From assembly GCA_015065425.1 (NCBI GenBank), contig SVQH01000001.1:62001-126000 (forward strand): 64,000 bases of DNA, given 5' to 3'. Made by a program: the position numbers and the translations under genes. Positions 27,944 to 36,997 of the stretch are shown here, piece by piece (position 1 is the stretch's first letter; each line of letters starts with the position of its first letter). Under the pieces are notes generated by a model. The model ran no database searches. It was not told where the DNA came from and saw only the letters and a program-made list of their open reading frames with translations. The DNA is from Oscillospiraceae bacterium. GTDB taxonomy: Bacteria; Bacillota; Clostridia; Oscillospirales; Acutalibacteraceae.

Positions 27944-28762
27944 ATGAAAAAAACACTTTGCAGAGCATTATTCTTAATTATTATCAGCTGTTTTATTGCT
28001 ATAAACGGTTTTTCTGTCTTCACAACTGATACAGCCAAAGCGGTAAGCAGTTCATCGGAAATTTCTGCTCTTTCAAAGCATACCGAACCTGATGTAAAAG
28101 ACATTGAACAACAGATAAATGACCTGATTGAACAAAGAAAAGAAGAAGCGGAAGAACAGAGACTTGCCGAAGAAAGACTTGAAAGCTATGATAATCTGCA
28201 AAAACAACTTGATGAGGGAATTGTTACTTTCAGACAGCTGTTTTCTGATACTTTCATAGTAGGAGATTCGCTGATGCACGGGCTGAGTCTTTACAGAATA
28301 ATTGACAGTTCAAATATAATCTCAATGGTCAGTGCAAGTTTATATCATCTTCAGGATAATATCGCAAATATAGTAGCCAACAATCCTGAAAAACTTGTTC
28401 TTCATTACGGAATCAATATGCTTAACTGTAATGAACACGGGTTGAACTCATTTATCGCAATGTACAAAGAAATTATAGACACTATTCAATCTGAACTTCC
28501 TGATACTGAAATATACATCAGCGGGATTTTTAATGTTTCTCCTTCAGTGGCTCAAAGATTTTCGTGGATTTCACAATACAATGAACGACTGATTCAGATG
28601 ACATCCGAACTTGGCATTTGTTATATTGATAATTCAGATTTGCTCCCCGGCGACGGCAGTTATTACGGTACGGACGGTATTCATGTGACAAAAGCTTTTT
28701 ATAACGATGTATGGCTTCCTCATTTATTCCTCAGTATAAACACACGACAGGAGATATTATGA
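27944..28762 (+). CDS. Exported SGNH/GDSL-hydrolase-like protein
   Basis: A 272-residue exported protein: signal peptide or N-terminal anchor at 1-33, a charged coiled-coil stalk at about 50-90, then an SGNH fold with the nucleophile block VGDSL (106-110) and the Asp-x2-His pair in DGIH (244-247). Such proteins act as O-acetyl transferases or esterases on cell-surface polymers. The stop overlaps the next ATG (ATGA), and the following DUF4358, MBOAT and DHHW genes form one unit with it. The polymer target is unknown. Confidence 0.78.
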   Translation: MKKTLCRALFLIIISCFIAINGFSVFTTDTAKAVSSSSEISALSKHTEPDVKDIEQQINDLIEQRKEEAEEQRLAEERLESYDNLQKQLDEGIVTFRQLFSDTFIVGDSLMHGLSLYRIIDSSNIISMVSASLYHLQDNIANIVANNPEKLVLHYGINMLNCNEHGLNSFIAMYKEIIDTIQSELPDTEIYISGIFNVSPSVAQRFSWISQYNERLIQMTSELGICYIDNSDLLPGDGSYYGTDGIHVTKAFYNDVWLPHLFLSINTRQEIL

Positions 28763-29226
28763 ATAAATACAGAATTACTGAAATCATTTGCGTAGTTCTT
28801 GTGCTTTTATTTATCGTAAATTCCGTAAAAGGCGAGACACTTACCGAAAAATCAGCTGAAGAGCTTTCATCCTCTGTAATTTCATTGATGGATGACGCTT
28901 CACTTTTGCAAAGAAGCAAATCTTTTATCAAAGAACAATTTAATATTGATATATCCGGGTTCAGCAGTGTTTCTTACTATTCATCAGATGATGTAATGAA
29001 TGTGAATGAGCTTTTTATCGGGGTTTTAAGTGAAGATTATGACGCTAATATAAGCGAAGTTTTTTCCGGATATGCAAAAGACAGATATAATCTCTACAAC
29101 GGATATGCCAATGAGCAGGCAGCACATCTTGACAATTACGTGTTGAGTTCACAAAACGGTGCTGTCATTTTCTGCGTAGGGAAAAATGCTGATGCAGTTT
29201 TGAACGAATTTATAAATAATCTCTGA
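28759..29226 (+). CDS. DUF4358 domain protein
   Basis: A 155-residue protein with an N-terminal hydrophobic segment (about 8-22) serving as signal peptide or anchor. The rest resembles DUF4358, ending with a YANEQAAHLDNYVL segment and an FCVGKNADAVLNEF segment typical of that family. The ATG at 28759 overlaps the previous stop and is preceded by CAGGAGA; an upstream in-frame ATG at 28711 is inside the SGNH gene. Function unknown, but the family recurs with MBOAT/DHHW surface-acylation genes in Clostridia. Confidence 0.7.
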   Translation: MNKYRITEIICVVLVLLFIVNSVKGETLTEKSAEELSSSVISLMDDASLLQRSKSFIKEQFNIDISGFSSVSYYSSDDVMNVNELFIGVLSEDYDANISEVFSGYAKDRYNLYNGYANEQAAHLDNYVLSSQNGAVIFCVGKNADAVLNEFINNL

Positions 29227-29239
29227 GAGGTGTGAAATA

Positions 29240-30664
29240 ATGTTATTCAGCAGTATTACTTTTTTGACAGTTTTTCTCCCTCTCACTGCAACACTTTATT
29301 ATCTGCCGTCGGTTATTTCGTCTTCATTCAGAAACTCACCGAAATATATTTCGTATAAAAATGCAATATTGTGCATTGCAAGTCTTATATTTTACGCATG
29401 GGGAGAACCTCGCAATATTATACTGATGATACTCAGCATAATATTCAATTATACTGTTGCCTTACATATTGATAAGTGTATTGCAAAAAAACGAAAAAAT
29501 CTACTTCTGCTCTTTTCTCTTATATTCAACATAGGTCTGCTCGTCTTTTTTAAATACAGCGGCTTTATTGTCAATAATTTTTCGGCAATTACAAGCATTT
29601 CGGTTTCTTATATTGAACCTGCTCTTCCTATCGGAATATCATTTTATACATTCCAGATTCTGTCTTATGTAATAGATGTATACAAAAGCAAAGTACCTGT
29701 TCAGAGAAGTCTTCTCGATTTCACTTTGTATATATCAATGTTCCCGCAGCTTATTGCAGGACCGATAGTACAGTATACAGTAATAGACAAGCAACTGAGA
29801 AACCGTAAAGAATCTCCCGAAGCAGCAGGTGAAGGGATATTCATTTTCATAAAGGGCCTTGCAAAGAAAACTATTCTTGCAAATACTGCAGGTGCTGTTT
29901 ATGAGGAGCTTATTTCAGACGGAATAGCTGAAATTACGGTTCTTGGAGCGTGGACTGCAATCATATTCTATGCATTTCAGATATATTTCGATTTCAGCGG
30001 TTATTCGGATATGGCAAAAGGTCTCGGCGGAATTTTCGGTTTCACTTTCCCCGATAACTTTGACCATCCGTACACAGCAACAAGTATAACGGATTTCTGG
30101 AGACGTTGGCATATTACACTGAGCTCCTGGTTCCGTGACTATGTATATATTCCTCTTGGGGGAAATCGCTGTTCAAAATTTCGCAACATATTCAATCTTT
30201 TTGTCGTATGGAGTTTAACGGGACTGTGGCACGGAGCTTCATGGAACTTTCTTTTATGGGGCTTGTATTATTTTCTGTTATTGATTCTCGAAAAATATGT
30301 ACTCATCAGACATATTGAAAAATTACCTGTTTTTTTAAGGAAAATAATTACTTTTATATTAGTTTTATTCGGGTGGGTTCTCTTTGCCTGTACTCAGCTC
30401 AGTGACATAATGTACTTCTTCAAGGGAATGTTCGGATTTAACGGTATTTCAGATGATGCATCAGTTTACATTCTTGTTTCAAATGCCGTTATACTTATAA
30501 TCATGGCTGTCTGCTCAACAAAGCTGTTTTCTGTAAAAAAGAAAAATAATGAAGGAATTTTTTCTTATATATTCAGATTTGCAGTCGTTTTCGTGTTATT
30601 TGGAATAAGTCTCATTTTCCTCATCGGTGATACTTATAACCCCTTCCTGTATTTCCGTTTCTGA
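29240..30664 (+). CDS. MBOAT family O-acyltransferase
   Basis: A 474-residue polytopic membrane protein of the AlgI/DltB/PatA type. The segment FWRRWHITLSSWFRDYVYIP contains H291, and TGLWHGASWNFLLWG contains the conserved catalytic H331. It moves acyl (usually acetyl) groups across the membrane to a partner that transfers them to an extracellular polymer. Here the likely partners are the SGNH protein upstream and the DHHW protein downstream. AGAGGTG precedes the start. Confidence 0.92.
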   Translation: MLFSSITFLTVFLPLTATLYYLPSVISSSFRNSPKYISYKNAILCIASLIFYAWGEPRNIILMILSIIFNYTVALHIDKCIAKKRKNLLLLFSLIFNIGLLVFFKYSGFIVNNFSAITSISVSYIEPALPIGISFYTFQILSYVIDVYKSKVPVQRSLLDFTLYISMFPQLIAGPIVQYTVIDKQLRNRKESPEAAGEGIFIFIKGLAKKTILANTAGAVYEELISDGIAEITVLGAWTAIIFYAFQIYFDFSGYSDMAKGLGGIFGFTFPDNFDHPYTATSITDFWRRWHITLSSWFRDYVYIPLGGNRCSKFRNIFNLFVVWSLTGLWHGASWNFLLWGLYYFLLLILEKYVLIRHIEKLPVFLRKIITFILVLFGWVLFACTQLSDIMYFFKGMFGFNGISDDASVYILVSNAVILIIMAVCSTKLFSVKKKNNEGIFSYIFRFAVVFVLFGISLIFLIGDTYNPFLYFRF

Positions 30665-30681
30665 TAGGAGGTGCTTTAATT

Positions 30682-31845
30682 TTGAAAAATAACCTCACAA
30701 AAAAACAGATAAGAAAAATCCTTTACATGCTGGTAAGTATTATGTTTTTTGTAATGCTTGTCACTTTCTGCGTTGCAGGTATTGTAGCTCCTGACAGAGA
30801 ATATTCTGAAGCTGAAAACAGAAATCTTGCCTCTTTTCCGGAAATTTCCGTAAATTCACTCATCAACGGCAGTTTTATGGCAGATTTTGAAGATTATATG
30901 TCTGATCAGTTTATAAACCGTGACAGCATTGTTTCACTAAAAACAACCATATCGAGACTTCTCGGAAATACCGAGGTAAATGATGTTTACATAGGTAAAA
31001 ATAACAGGCTTTTTGAGGTTCCGACAGCATTCAATGCCGAGCGTGTTGACAAAACTATAGATGCAGTCAACAATTTTGCCGCTTCGTGCGGCATTGAAAG
31101 CAAGCATTTTATTCTTGTTCCGAACGCCGGTTATATTATCCCCGAGGACCTGCCTTTGTCTCTCATTCCCGAGAATCAGAGTGATATGATAAGCTATGTT
31201 TATAAAAATCTTGCAAGTGATATTATCACAACAGATGCGGCTTCTGTTCTCAATAATTACACTGACAGACAAAATCTTTATCTTAAGACTGATCACCACT
31301 GGACATCTGAAGCAGCATTTATTACATTCAGAGAATTTGCAAAGAATGCCGATATTACTTTCAATGAAAATGATTTTGAAAATATCGTATTATCGGATAC
31401 TTTTTTTGGTACTCTTGCATCTTCCTCAGGAGTATATTCACAACCTGATTCTCTGAAGGCTTATATACCGAAAAATATAGCCGGAAAGTATCTCGTGCAC
31501 AATTATGAAACTCAGAGCAAATATTCTACTTTTTTCGATGTTTCAAAACTCAGCGAAAAAAATCAATACGAAGTGTTTTTCGGTGGTAATTTTTCAAGAC
31601 TAAAAATTTCTACACTCAATGATAACGGTAAAAATATGCTGATTTTCAAAGATTCATTCGCAAACTGCTTTATCCCCAACCTTATTCCGCATTTTGAGAA
31701 TATAGTAATAATTGATCCAAGATATTTTACTGAAGATATCAACGATATTCTTGCAGATATGAAATTTACACATCTGCTGTATCTTTACAACCTGAATACG
31801 TTTCTTGAGGATACCGTACTGAGTGATATTACAATTAATAATTGA
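30682..31845 (+). CDS. DHHW family (AlgX/AlgJ-like) protein
   Basis: A 387-residue protein with an N-terminal membrane anchor (about 12-33) and an SGNH-like fold with the naming motif DHHW at 204-207 (TDHHWTSEAAF). It ends with a KDSFANCF block that supplies the catalytic Ser in AlgJ/AlgX-like proteins. It starts at TTG 30682, 8 nt after AGGAGGTG. With the upstream MBOAT protein it forms a predicted O-acetylation machine for a surface glycan, inferred from family and context. Confidence 0.85.
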   Translation: MKNNLTKKQIRKILYMLVSIMFFVMLVTFCVAGIVAPDREYSEAENRNLASFPEISVNSLINGSFMADFEDYMSDQFINRDSIVSLKTTISRLLGNTEVNDVYIGKNNRLFEVPTAFNAERVDKTIDAVNNFAASCGIESKHFILVPNAGYIIPEDLPLSLIPENQSDMISYVYKNLASDIITTDAASVLNNYTDRQNLYLKTDHHWTSEAAFITFREFAKNADITFNENDFENIVLSDTFFGTLASSSGVYSQPDSLKAYIPKNIAGKYLVHNYETQSKYSTFFDVSKLSEKNQYEVFFGGNFSRLKISTLNDNGKNMLIFKDSFANCFIPNLIPHFENIVIIDPRYFTEDINDILADMKFTHLLYLYNLNTFLEDTVLSDITINN

Positions 31846-31874
31846 AAAAAGTGCCTCACAGCGGGCACTTTTTT
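31845..31874. terminator. Bidirectional terminator
   Basis: AAAAAAGTGCC / GGCACTTTTTT hairpin between the DHHW gene and the convergent PHP gene; A-run and T-run arms make it work on both strands. Its first base is the last base of the DHHW stop codon. Confidence 0.8.
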
Positions 31875-32689
31875 CATATAATACTGTATTCTATCGGTTT
31901 TCTGTCAATGTAATAAGTCAATTTGTCAAATCCGTATTTTTTTATTACATTTACGCCCTCTTCAAGTCCGTTAGAAATACTGTCGGGAGCATGACTGTCA
32001 CTGCCAAGAGTAATTCTTTTCCCTCCGAGAGATTTATACACTTCAATTATTTTTTCGTCGGGCATCAGATATCCTTTGTCAATTCCCGAAGTATTAATTT
32101 CAAGAGTTTTGTCTCGTTCAATGACAGTTTTCAATATTTTTTCAATAGTTCTGTCATATCTTGACATATCTACAAATCTGTTATATTTATAAGTTACATA
32201 TCTCAGAATAACACTGAGATGACAGAGAACATCATAATCACACTGCATAGCCGTATCAAGAACATCAGCAAAATACGCATCAACATATTTCTGAATTTGT
32301 TTATCTGTGAAAGTGCTGAAATCAATGGTGGAAAAAGGCATTTCATATTTATCAAATCTCACGGCATGAACAGAGCCGAGAACCACATCCCAATTATAAG
32401 ATGAAATTATATTTTCGGCTACAGACAAATCAAATATTGCTTCACCTATTTCAACGCCGCATGAAATAATCAGTTGTTCATTATATTTTTTCTTGGCGTA
32501 TTTAGCTGAATTGTAGGATTTATTCAATAAAGCCTTAACTGCAGAAGCATTAATGTATTCGCAATCACAATGATCAGTTACTGCAAAGCCGAACAAATTT
32601 TGATTAACGGCACAAACCGATATTTCATCAATGCTGCCTGTCCCGTCATGTGAAAATTCTGTATGTGTGTGATTATTGAACAGTTTCAT
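31874..32689 (-). CDS. HisJ-type histidinol-phosphatase / PHP phosphoesterase
   Basis: A PHP-domain phosphoesterase of about 271 residues starting at 32689, where AGAGG lies 9 nt upstream; an ATG 14 codons earlier has no ribosome site. The first metal motif is NHTHTEFSHDG at 6-16, with CGVEIGE and GSVHAV further on and LGSDSHAPDSI near the C-terminus. HisJ enzymes dephosphorylate histidinol phosphate, but no histidine gene is near, so another phosphate ester is possible. Confidence 0.8.
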   Translation of the reverse strand: MKLFNNHTHTEFSHDGTGSIDEISVCAVNQNLFGFAVTDHCDCEYINASAVKALLNKSYNSAKYAKKKYNEQLIISCGVEIGEAIFDLSVAENIISSYNWDVVLGSVHAVRFDKYEMPFSTIDFSTFTDKQIQKYVDAYFADVLDTAMQCDYDVLCHLSVILRYVTYKYNRFVDMSRYDRTIEKILKTVIERDKTLEINTSGIDKGYLMPDEKIIEVYKSLGGKRITLGSDSHAPDSISNGLEEGVNVIKKYGFDKLTYYIDRKPIEYSII

Positions 32690-32836
32690 ATATTGTAACC
32701 TCTGATTAAATTCAAAGAAATTATAAAACATGTATAAATATTTATCAATAAATAAATTTAAAAATAATCGTCTTTCTCTTTAAATAAATCGTGTAATGTG
32801 TTAAAATATACATAAAAAAATGTACGGAGTGCAATA

Positions 32837-33325
32837 ATGGAAATATTCAGTGAGCTTGTTTCAATACTTCTCGAAAAAAAACTGACTATTACATCAGCAG
32901 AGTCATGTACCGGTGGCTTGTTTTCATCAGAAATTGTTTCTGTTCCCAATGCTTCACGCGTACTGAGTGCTGCTTTTATAACCTATTCGGAAGATGCGAA
33001 GTCTGAAATAATTGGTGTCAATCCGGAAATCATAAAAAACTGCGGAGTCGTCAGCGAATCTGTCGCCGTTGAAATGGCTTCAGGGGCTGCAAATAAAACG
33101 GATGCCAATGTTGCTGTCGGAATTACAGGTTATGCAGGTCCTGCAACGGATAAAAATGACGATACGGCAGGACGGGTGTGTTTCGGATTTTATGTCAACG
33201 GAAAAACAGTTTCCTCAAAAAAAGAATTTGGTGATATCGGCAGAAATGCTGTCCGCGAACTTGCCGTTATATATGCCGCAAAAACACTTATCAGCCTGAT
33301 TAAAAGATTCGGTGATATAAAATGA
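32837..33325 (+). CDS. CinA C-terminal domain protein (NMN amidohydrolase-like)
   Basis: A 162-residue protein comprising only the CinA C-terminal domain: ITSAESCTGGLFSSEI at 18-33 with the catalytic Ser-x-Cys-Thr-Gly-Gly signature, GVVSESVA and VGITGYAGP. This domain (PncC) deamidates nicotinamide mononucleotide to nicotinate mononucleotide. The N-terminal MocF/COG1058 half of full CinA is absent, as in E. coli PncC (YgaD). The stop overlaps the ktrB start by 4 bp. Confidence 0.87.
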   Translation: MEIFSELVSILLEKKLTITSAESCTGGLFSSEIVSVPNASRVLSAAFITYSEDAKSEIIGVNPEIIKNCGVVSESVAVEMASGAANKTDANVAVGITGYAGPATDKNDDTAGRVCFGFYVNGKTVSSKKEFGDIGRNAVRELAVIYAAKTLISLIKRFGDIK

Positions 33326-34656
33326 AAAAAAGAAGGTTTTCAAATTTACAGATAATTGCACTTGGCTTTGCTTTAATCGCTTTTGCAGGCACTGTACTTC
33401 TCATGCTGCCCGTATCGTCAAAAACAGGGGAGTGGACTCCTTTTCTGACTTCTTTCTTTACTTCTGTTTCAGCATCTTGTGTTACAGGACTCGTACTTGT
33501 TGACACCGCAACACATTGGTCCTTGTTCGGTCAGATTGTTATTCTTGTTCTTATACAGCTCGGCGGTCTCGGTTTTATGTCCATTGCAACATTTTTTCTT
33601 TCTTTTACAAAAAAGAATATTGATTTAAGAAAACGAAACATCATGGCTGAAAGCATTAATACTGCTCACATTTCGGGAATGAAACAGATTTCCAGAAAAA
33701 TTCTGATAGGTACAGCTGTTTTTGAAGGTATAGGTGCTGTACTTCTTTCTGTCCGATTTATTGAAGAATTCGGCTTTGTCAAAGGAATATATTACGGAAT
33801 TTTTCATTCGGTTTCTGCTTTCTGCAATGCAGGCTTTGATTTAATGGGAGAAAATGAAGCCTTCTGTTCACTTGTTGATTACTCGGATGATTTTCTTATA
33901 AATATAACTCTTTGTGCCTTAATAACAATAGGCGGAATCGGTTTCCTTGTGTGGGAGGATATAATTAAAAACAAGTACCATCTGAAAAAATATCAGCTTC
34001 ATTCAAAATTGGTTCTTGCAACCGGTGCAATTCTTACCATTGGCGGTGCTTTGCTGTTTTTTATATTTGAAAATAATAATTCTCTTGCAGAAATGGGGGC
34101 AGCGGAAAAAATACTGTCATCTATATTTTCTTCAGTAACCTGCAGAACTGCAGGCTTTAACACAGTAGATTTTTCTTCTCTCGGTAAAGCCACAACACTT
34201 CTTATGTGTTTTCTTATGTTTGTCGGTGGTTCATCAGGCTCAACGGCAGGCGGAGTAAAAACTACTACAGTCAGTGTAATTTTCCTGAATCTCATCAGCA
34301 GCCTAAGAGGACATAAAAATCCCGTTATTTTCGGCAGAAGATTTGAAGATGATACACTGAAAAAAGCAGTGACTGTGTGCGTCTTTAATCTTTCTCTGAT
34401 TTTTATTGCAGTAACGACCATTTGTGCGATGCAGGATTTTGAGTTGAGCGATGTACTTTTTGAAATATTTTCTGCAATGAGTACGGTTGGTATGTCAACA
34501 GGCATAACAAGAGAGCTTAACACCATATCAAAACTTATTGTTATTTTTCTTATGTATGCAGGCAGAGTCGGAAGCATTTCTTTTGCTCTTGCAATTCTTG
34601 AAAAAAGAGCTCAGCCTCCCATACTTTATCCCGCTGAAGCAATTACCGTAGGTTAA
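33322..34656 (+). CDS. ktrB: KtrB/TrkH-type potassium uptake subunit
   Basis: A 444-residue membrane protein with the four pore loops of the Trk/Ktr family: SASCVTGLVL, SAFCNAGFDL, TCRTAGFNTVD and MSTVGMSTGI, each centred on the selectivity-filter Gly. It moves K+ (often with Na+) under control of the RCK subunit encoded 15 bp downstream. The length fits KtrB better than the longer TrkH. No c-di-AMP riboswitch was seen upstream; the gene is coupled to the CinA-like gene. Confidence 0.9.
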   Translation: MKKRRFSNLQIIALGFALIAFAGTVLLMLPVSSKTGEWTPFLTSFFTSVSASCVTGLVLVDTATHWSLFGQIVILVLIQLGGLGFMSIATFFLSFTKKNIDLRKRNIMAESINTAHISGMKQISRKILIGTAVFEGIGAVLLSVRFIEEFGFVKGIYYGIFHSVSAFCNAGFDLMGENEAFCSLVDYSDDFLINITLCALITIGGIGFLVWEDIIKNKYHLKKYQLHSKLVLATGAILTIGGALLFFIFENNNSLAEMGAAEKILSSIFSSVTCRTAGFNTVDFSSLGKATTLLMCFLMFVGGSSGSTAGGVKTTTVSVIFLNLISSLRGHKNPVIFGRRFEDDTLKKAVTVCVFNLSLIFIAVTTICAMQDFELSDVLFEIFSAMSTVGMSTGITRELNTISKLIVIFLMYAGRVGSISFALAILEKRAQPPILYPAEAITVG

Positions 34657-34671
34657 TAAAGGAGTAAAATC

Positions 34672-35313
34672 ATGAAATCTGTTCTTATAATAGGTATGAG
34701 TACTTTCGGTCAGCATCTTCTTATGGAATTCAGTAAAAAGGATGCTGAAGTGATGATAGTTGATAAGGATGAAAATGTAATCACACCAATGCTTGATTAT
34801 GCAATTTCCGCTAAAATTGCAGATTGCACCAAACCCGGTGTACTTGAGTCCTTCGGTGTAGATGAATTTGACAGATGTTTTGTTTGTCTCGGAGGTCATT
34901 TTACTGAATCACTTGAAGTTACCTATCAGCTTAAAGAGCTCGGTGCCAAAAGAGTAATTTCTGAAGTCAACAGGGACATTGAAAAAAAATTTCTTCTCAG
35001 AAACGGTGCAGATGCCGTAATTTATCCCGAGGAAGATATTGCGATAAGAACCGTAGGAATGGAAATCAGCGACAACATATTTGATGCAATTTCACTTGCA
35101 GACGGATTTATGATATATGAAATTGCTGTTCCCGAAATATGGGCAGGGAAGAACCTTAAAGACTTAAAAATCCGAGAAAAATATGATATAAGCATAATTG
35201 CAAGAAAAATCGGAGAACATCTGATCCCTGTTATAAGTCCGGACAGCATACTGGAAAAATCCGAACATATTTTTGTGGTATGCAGTGAGGACAAATTAAA
35301 AAAGATAATATAA
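34672..35313 (+). CDS. ktrA: KtrA/TrkA-type RCK regulatory subunit
   Basis: A 213-residue cytosolic gating ring protein with an RCK-N Rossmann domain (about 1-125; GMSTFG at 8-13 in place of the usual GxGxxG) and an RCK-C domain (about 135-213). It binds nucleotide and, in KtrA proteins, c-di-AMP, to gate KtrB. AAAGGAG precedes the start. Confidence 0.9.
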   Translation: MKSVLIIGMSTFGQHLLMEFSKKDAEVMIVDKDENVITPMLDYAISAKIADCTKPGVLESFGVDEFDRCFVCLGGHFTESLEVTYQLKELGAKRVISEVNRDIEKKFLLRNGADAVIYPEEDIAIRTVGMEISDNIFDAISLADGFMIYEIAVPEIWAGKNLKDLKIREKYDISIIARKIGEHLIPVISPDSILEKSEHIFVVCSEDKLKKII

Positions 35314-35352
35314 GCCATAAATTTTTAATAATCAACTTTTTTGATATTTTTG

Positions 35353-35381
35353 TTGACAATCATATTTTATGGTGATAAAGT
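35353..35381 (+). promoter_or_regulatory. Promoter of the T-box leader
   Basis: Consensus TTGACA at 35353-35358, 17 nt, TAAAGT at 35376-35381. Transcription would begin near 35388, just before T-box stem I. Confidence 0.7.
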
Positions 35382-35387
35382 ATTAAC

Positions 35388-35650
35388 AAAAGCAATGACC
35401 GGAAATCAGTAACAGCAAATAAACGTTTTCAGAGAATTGTCGGTTGGTGAAAGACATAAACGGTTTTACTGCGAATTCATTCCGAGAGCTGTGGGCTGAA
35501 CACTGAAGTAGGCTTCAACGGGTGCACCCGTTACAGTGCAGGAGTATAATATGTACTCCCCGAGGAGTTTTTCGTGAGGAAAACTTAAACATGAGGTGGT
35601 AACACGGTATATCCGTCCTCTGCATTAATTTGCAGAGGACTTTTCATTTT
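35388..35650 (+). promoter_or_regulatory. T-box leader with Phe (UUC) specifier
   Basis: A full T-box. Stem I has the AGAGA bulge sequence near 35430, the distal GGTTGGTGAAAGAC loop near 35442-35455 and a specifier loop reading GAA-TTC-A, the codon TTC at 35476-35478 indicating tRNA-Phe. The T-box itself is GAGGTGGTAACACGG at 35593-35607, with TGGT at 35597-35600 complementary to an ACCA tRNA end. GAGG (35593-35596) can pair with CCTC (35617-35620) to form the antiterminator. The competing terminator is a perfect 10-bp hairpin, arms 35615-35624 and 35631-35640, followed by TTTTCATTTT. It should let the downstream paaK-like gene be expressed when uncharged tRNA-Phe accumulates. Confidence 0.9.
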
Positions 35651-35688
35651 ATATCGTCCTCTGTGTAAACTCAAAGGAGGAAAAGACT

Positions 35689-36984
35689 ATGTGGCAGGAA
35701 AAAATTGAAACTATGCCAAGAGAAGAGCTTGAAGCTCTTCAGAGCGAAAGACTTATGAATCAGGTTAAAAGGATGTATGAAAGAGTACCTCTTTTTAAGG
35801 AGAGAATGGATGAAAAAGGACTTACGCCCGATGATATAAGAGGTATTGAAGACCTTCACAAACTTCCGTTTTCTTATAAGCAGGACCTTCGTGATTATTA
35901 TCCTTACGGACTTTTTGCCGAGCCTCTCAGCAACATCTCAAGAGTCCACGCTTCAAGCGGTACAACCGGAAAAAAAATCGTTGTAGGTTATACTAAGAAG
36001 GACCTTGATGATTGGTCAGATTGCGTTGCAAGAATGATGCATGCTATAGGACTTGACAACAATGATTTCATTCAGGTGTCCTACGGTTACGGTCTCTTTA
36101 CCGGCGGTCTCGGTGCACACGGAGGAGCAGAGAGAATCGGAGCTACGGTAATTCCCACTTCATCGGGCAATACGTCAAATCAGCTTCAGACAATGGTTGA
36201 TTTCGGTTCAACTTGTCTTTGCTGTACTCCTTCTTATGCCCTTTATCTCGGTGAAGCTGCAGAAGAAGCAGGTCTTACCGATAAGCTTCAGCTTAAAGCC
36301 GGTATTTTCGGTGCAGAACCCTGGAGCGAGGATATGCGGCATGAAATTGAAAAGAAGCTTCACTTAAAAGCCTATGATATTTACGGACTTTCAGAAATTA
36401 TGGGCCCCGGTGTTTCTTATGAATGCGAATATCAGGCAGGTATGCATGTATGCGAAGATATGTTCATTCCTGAAATAATTGATCCTGATACTCTTGAAGT
36501 TCTTCCTGCGGGGGAAAAGGGTGAACTTGTTTTCACAACCATTACAAAAGAAGGCTTCCCGCTTATAAGATACAGAACAAGAGATATTTGTTCTCTTAAT
36601 TATGAAAAGTGCAAATGCGGAAGAACTCATGTAAGAATGAATAAGCCTCAGGGAAGAACAGATGACATGCTTATTATTAGAGGTGTCAATGTGTTCCCGT
36701 CACAGATTGAAGAGGTTCTTCTTAAGGTAAGCGGAGATATTACTCCCAATTATCAGATAATCGTTGACCGTGTCAACAACACTGACACATTTGATATCAA
36801 TGTCGAAATGAGTGAACATCTTTTCTCGGATGATATCAAGAGTATTGAAAAGACAGAAAAGCTTATCAAGGAAAAACTCAGAGATGTTCTCGGCATCAGT
36901 GCAGGTGTTCATCTTGTTAACCCTAAATCAATTACGAGAAGCGAAGGCAAGGCAAAACGAGTAATTGATAAGAGAAAGATTTAA
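35689..36984 (+). CDS. paaK: Phenylacetate-CoA ligase family enzyme
   Basis: A 431-residue adenylate-forming ligase of the PaaK type: phosphate loop ASSGTTGKK at 88-96, AYDIYGLSEIMGPG near 226-239, and the hinge RTDDMLIIRGVNVFPSQIEE near 324-343. It activates an aryl acetate (phenylacetate or a related aromatic acid) to its CoA ester with ATP. AAGGAGG precedes the ATG. It is followed by an ACT-domain gene, a standing clostridial pairing, and preceded by a Phe T-box, linking it to aromatic amino acids. No indolepyruvate oxidoreductase genes are adjacent. Confidence 0.88.
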   Translation: MWQEKIETMPREELEALQSERLMNQVKRMYERVPLFKERMDEKGLTPDDIRGIEDLHKLPFSYKQDLRDYYPYGLFAEPLSNISRVHASSGTTGKKIVVGYTKKDLDDWSDCVARMMHAIGLDNNDFIQVSYGYGLFTGGLGAHGGAERIGATVIPTSSGNTSNQLQTMVDFGSTCLCCTPSYALYLGEAAEEAGLTDKLQLKAGIFGAEPWSEDMRHEIEKKLHLKAYDIYGLSEIMGPGVSYECEYQAGMHVCEDMFIPEIIDPDTLEVLPAGEKGELVFTTITKEGFPLIRYRTRDICSLNYEKCKCGRTHVRMNKPQGRTDDMLIIRGVNVFPSQIEEVLLKVSGDITPNYQIIVDRVNNTDTFDINVEMSEHLFSDDIKSIEKTEKLIKEKLRDVLGISAGVHLVNPKSITRSEGKAKRVIDKRKI

Positions 36985-36997
36985 GGAGAAAAAGTTA

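Noticed and set aside
33200..33325. c-di-AMP riboswitch before ktrB
   Set aside because: ktrB overlaps the CinA-like gene by 4 bp; there is no room for a leader and no ydaO-type sequence.
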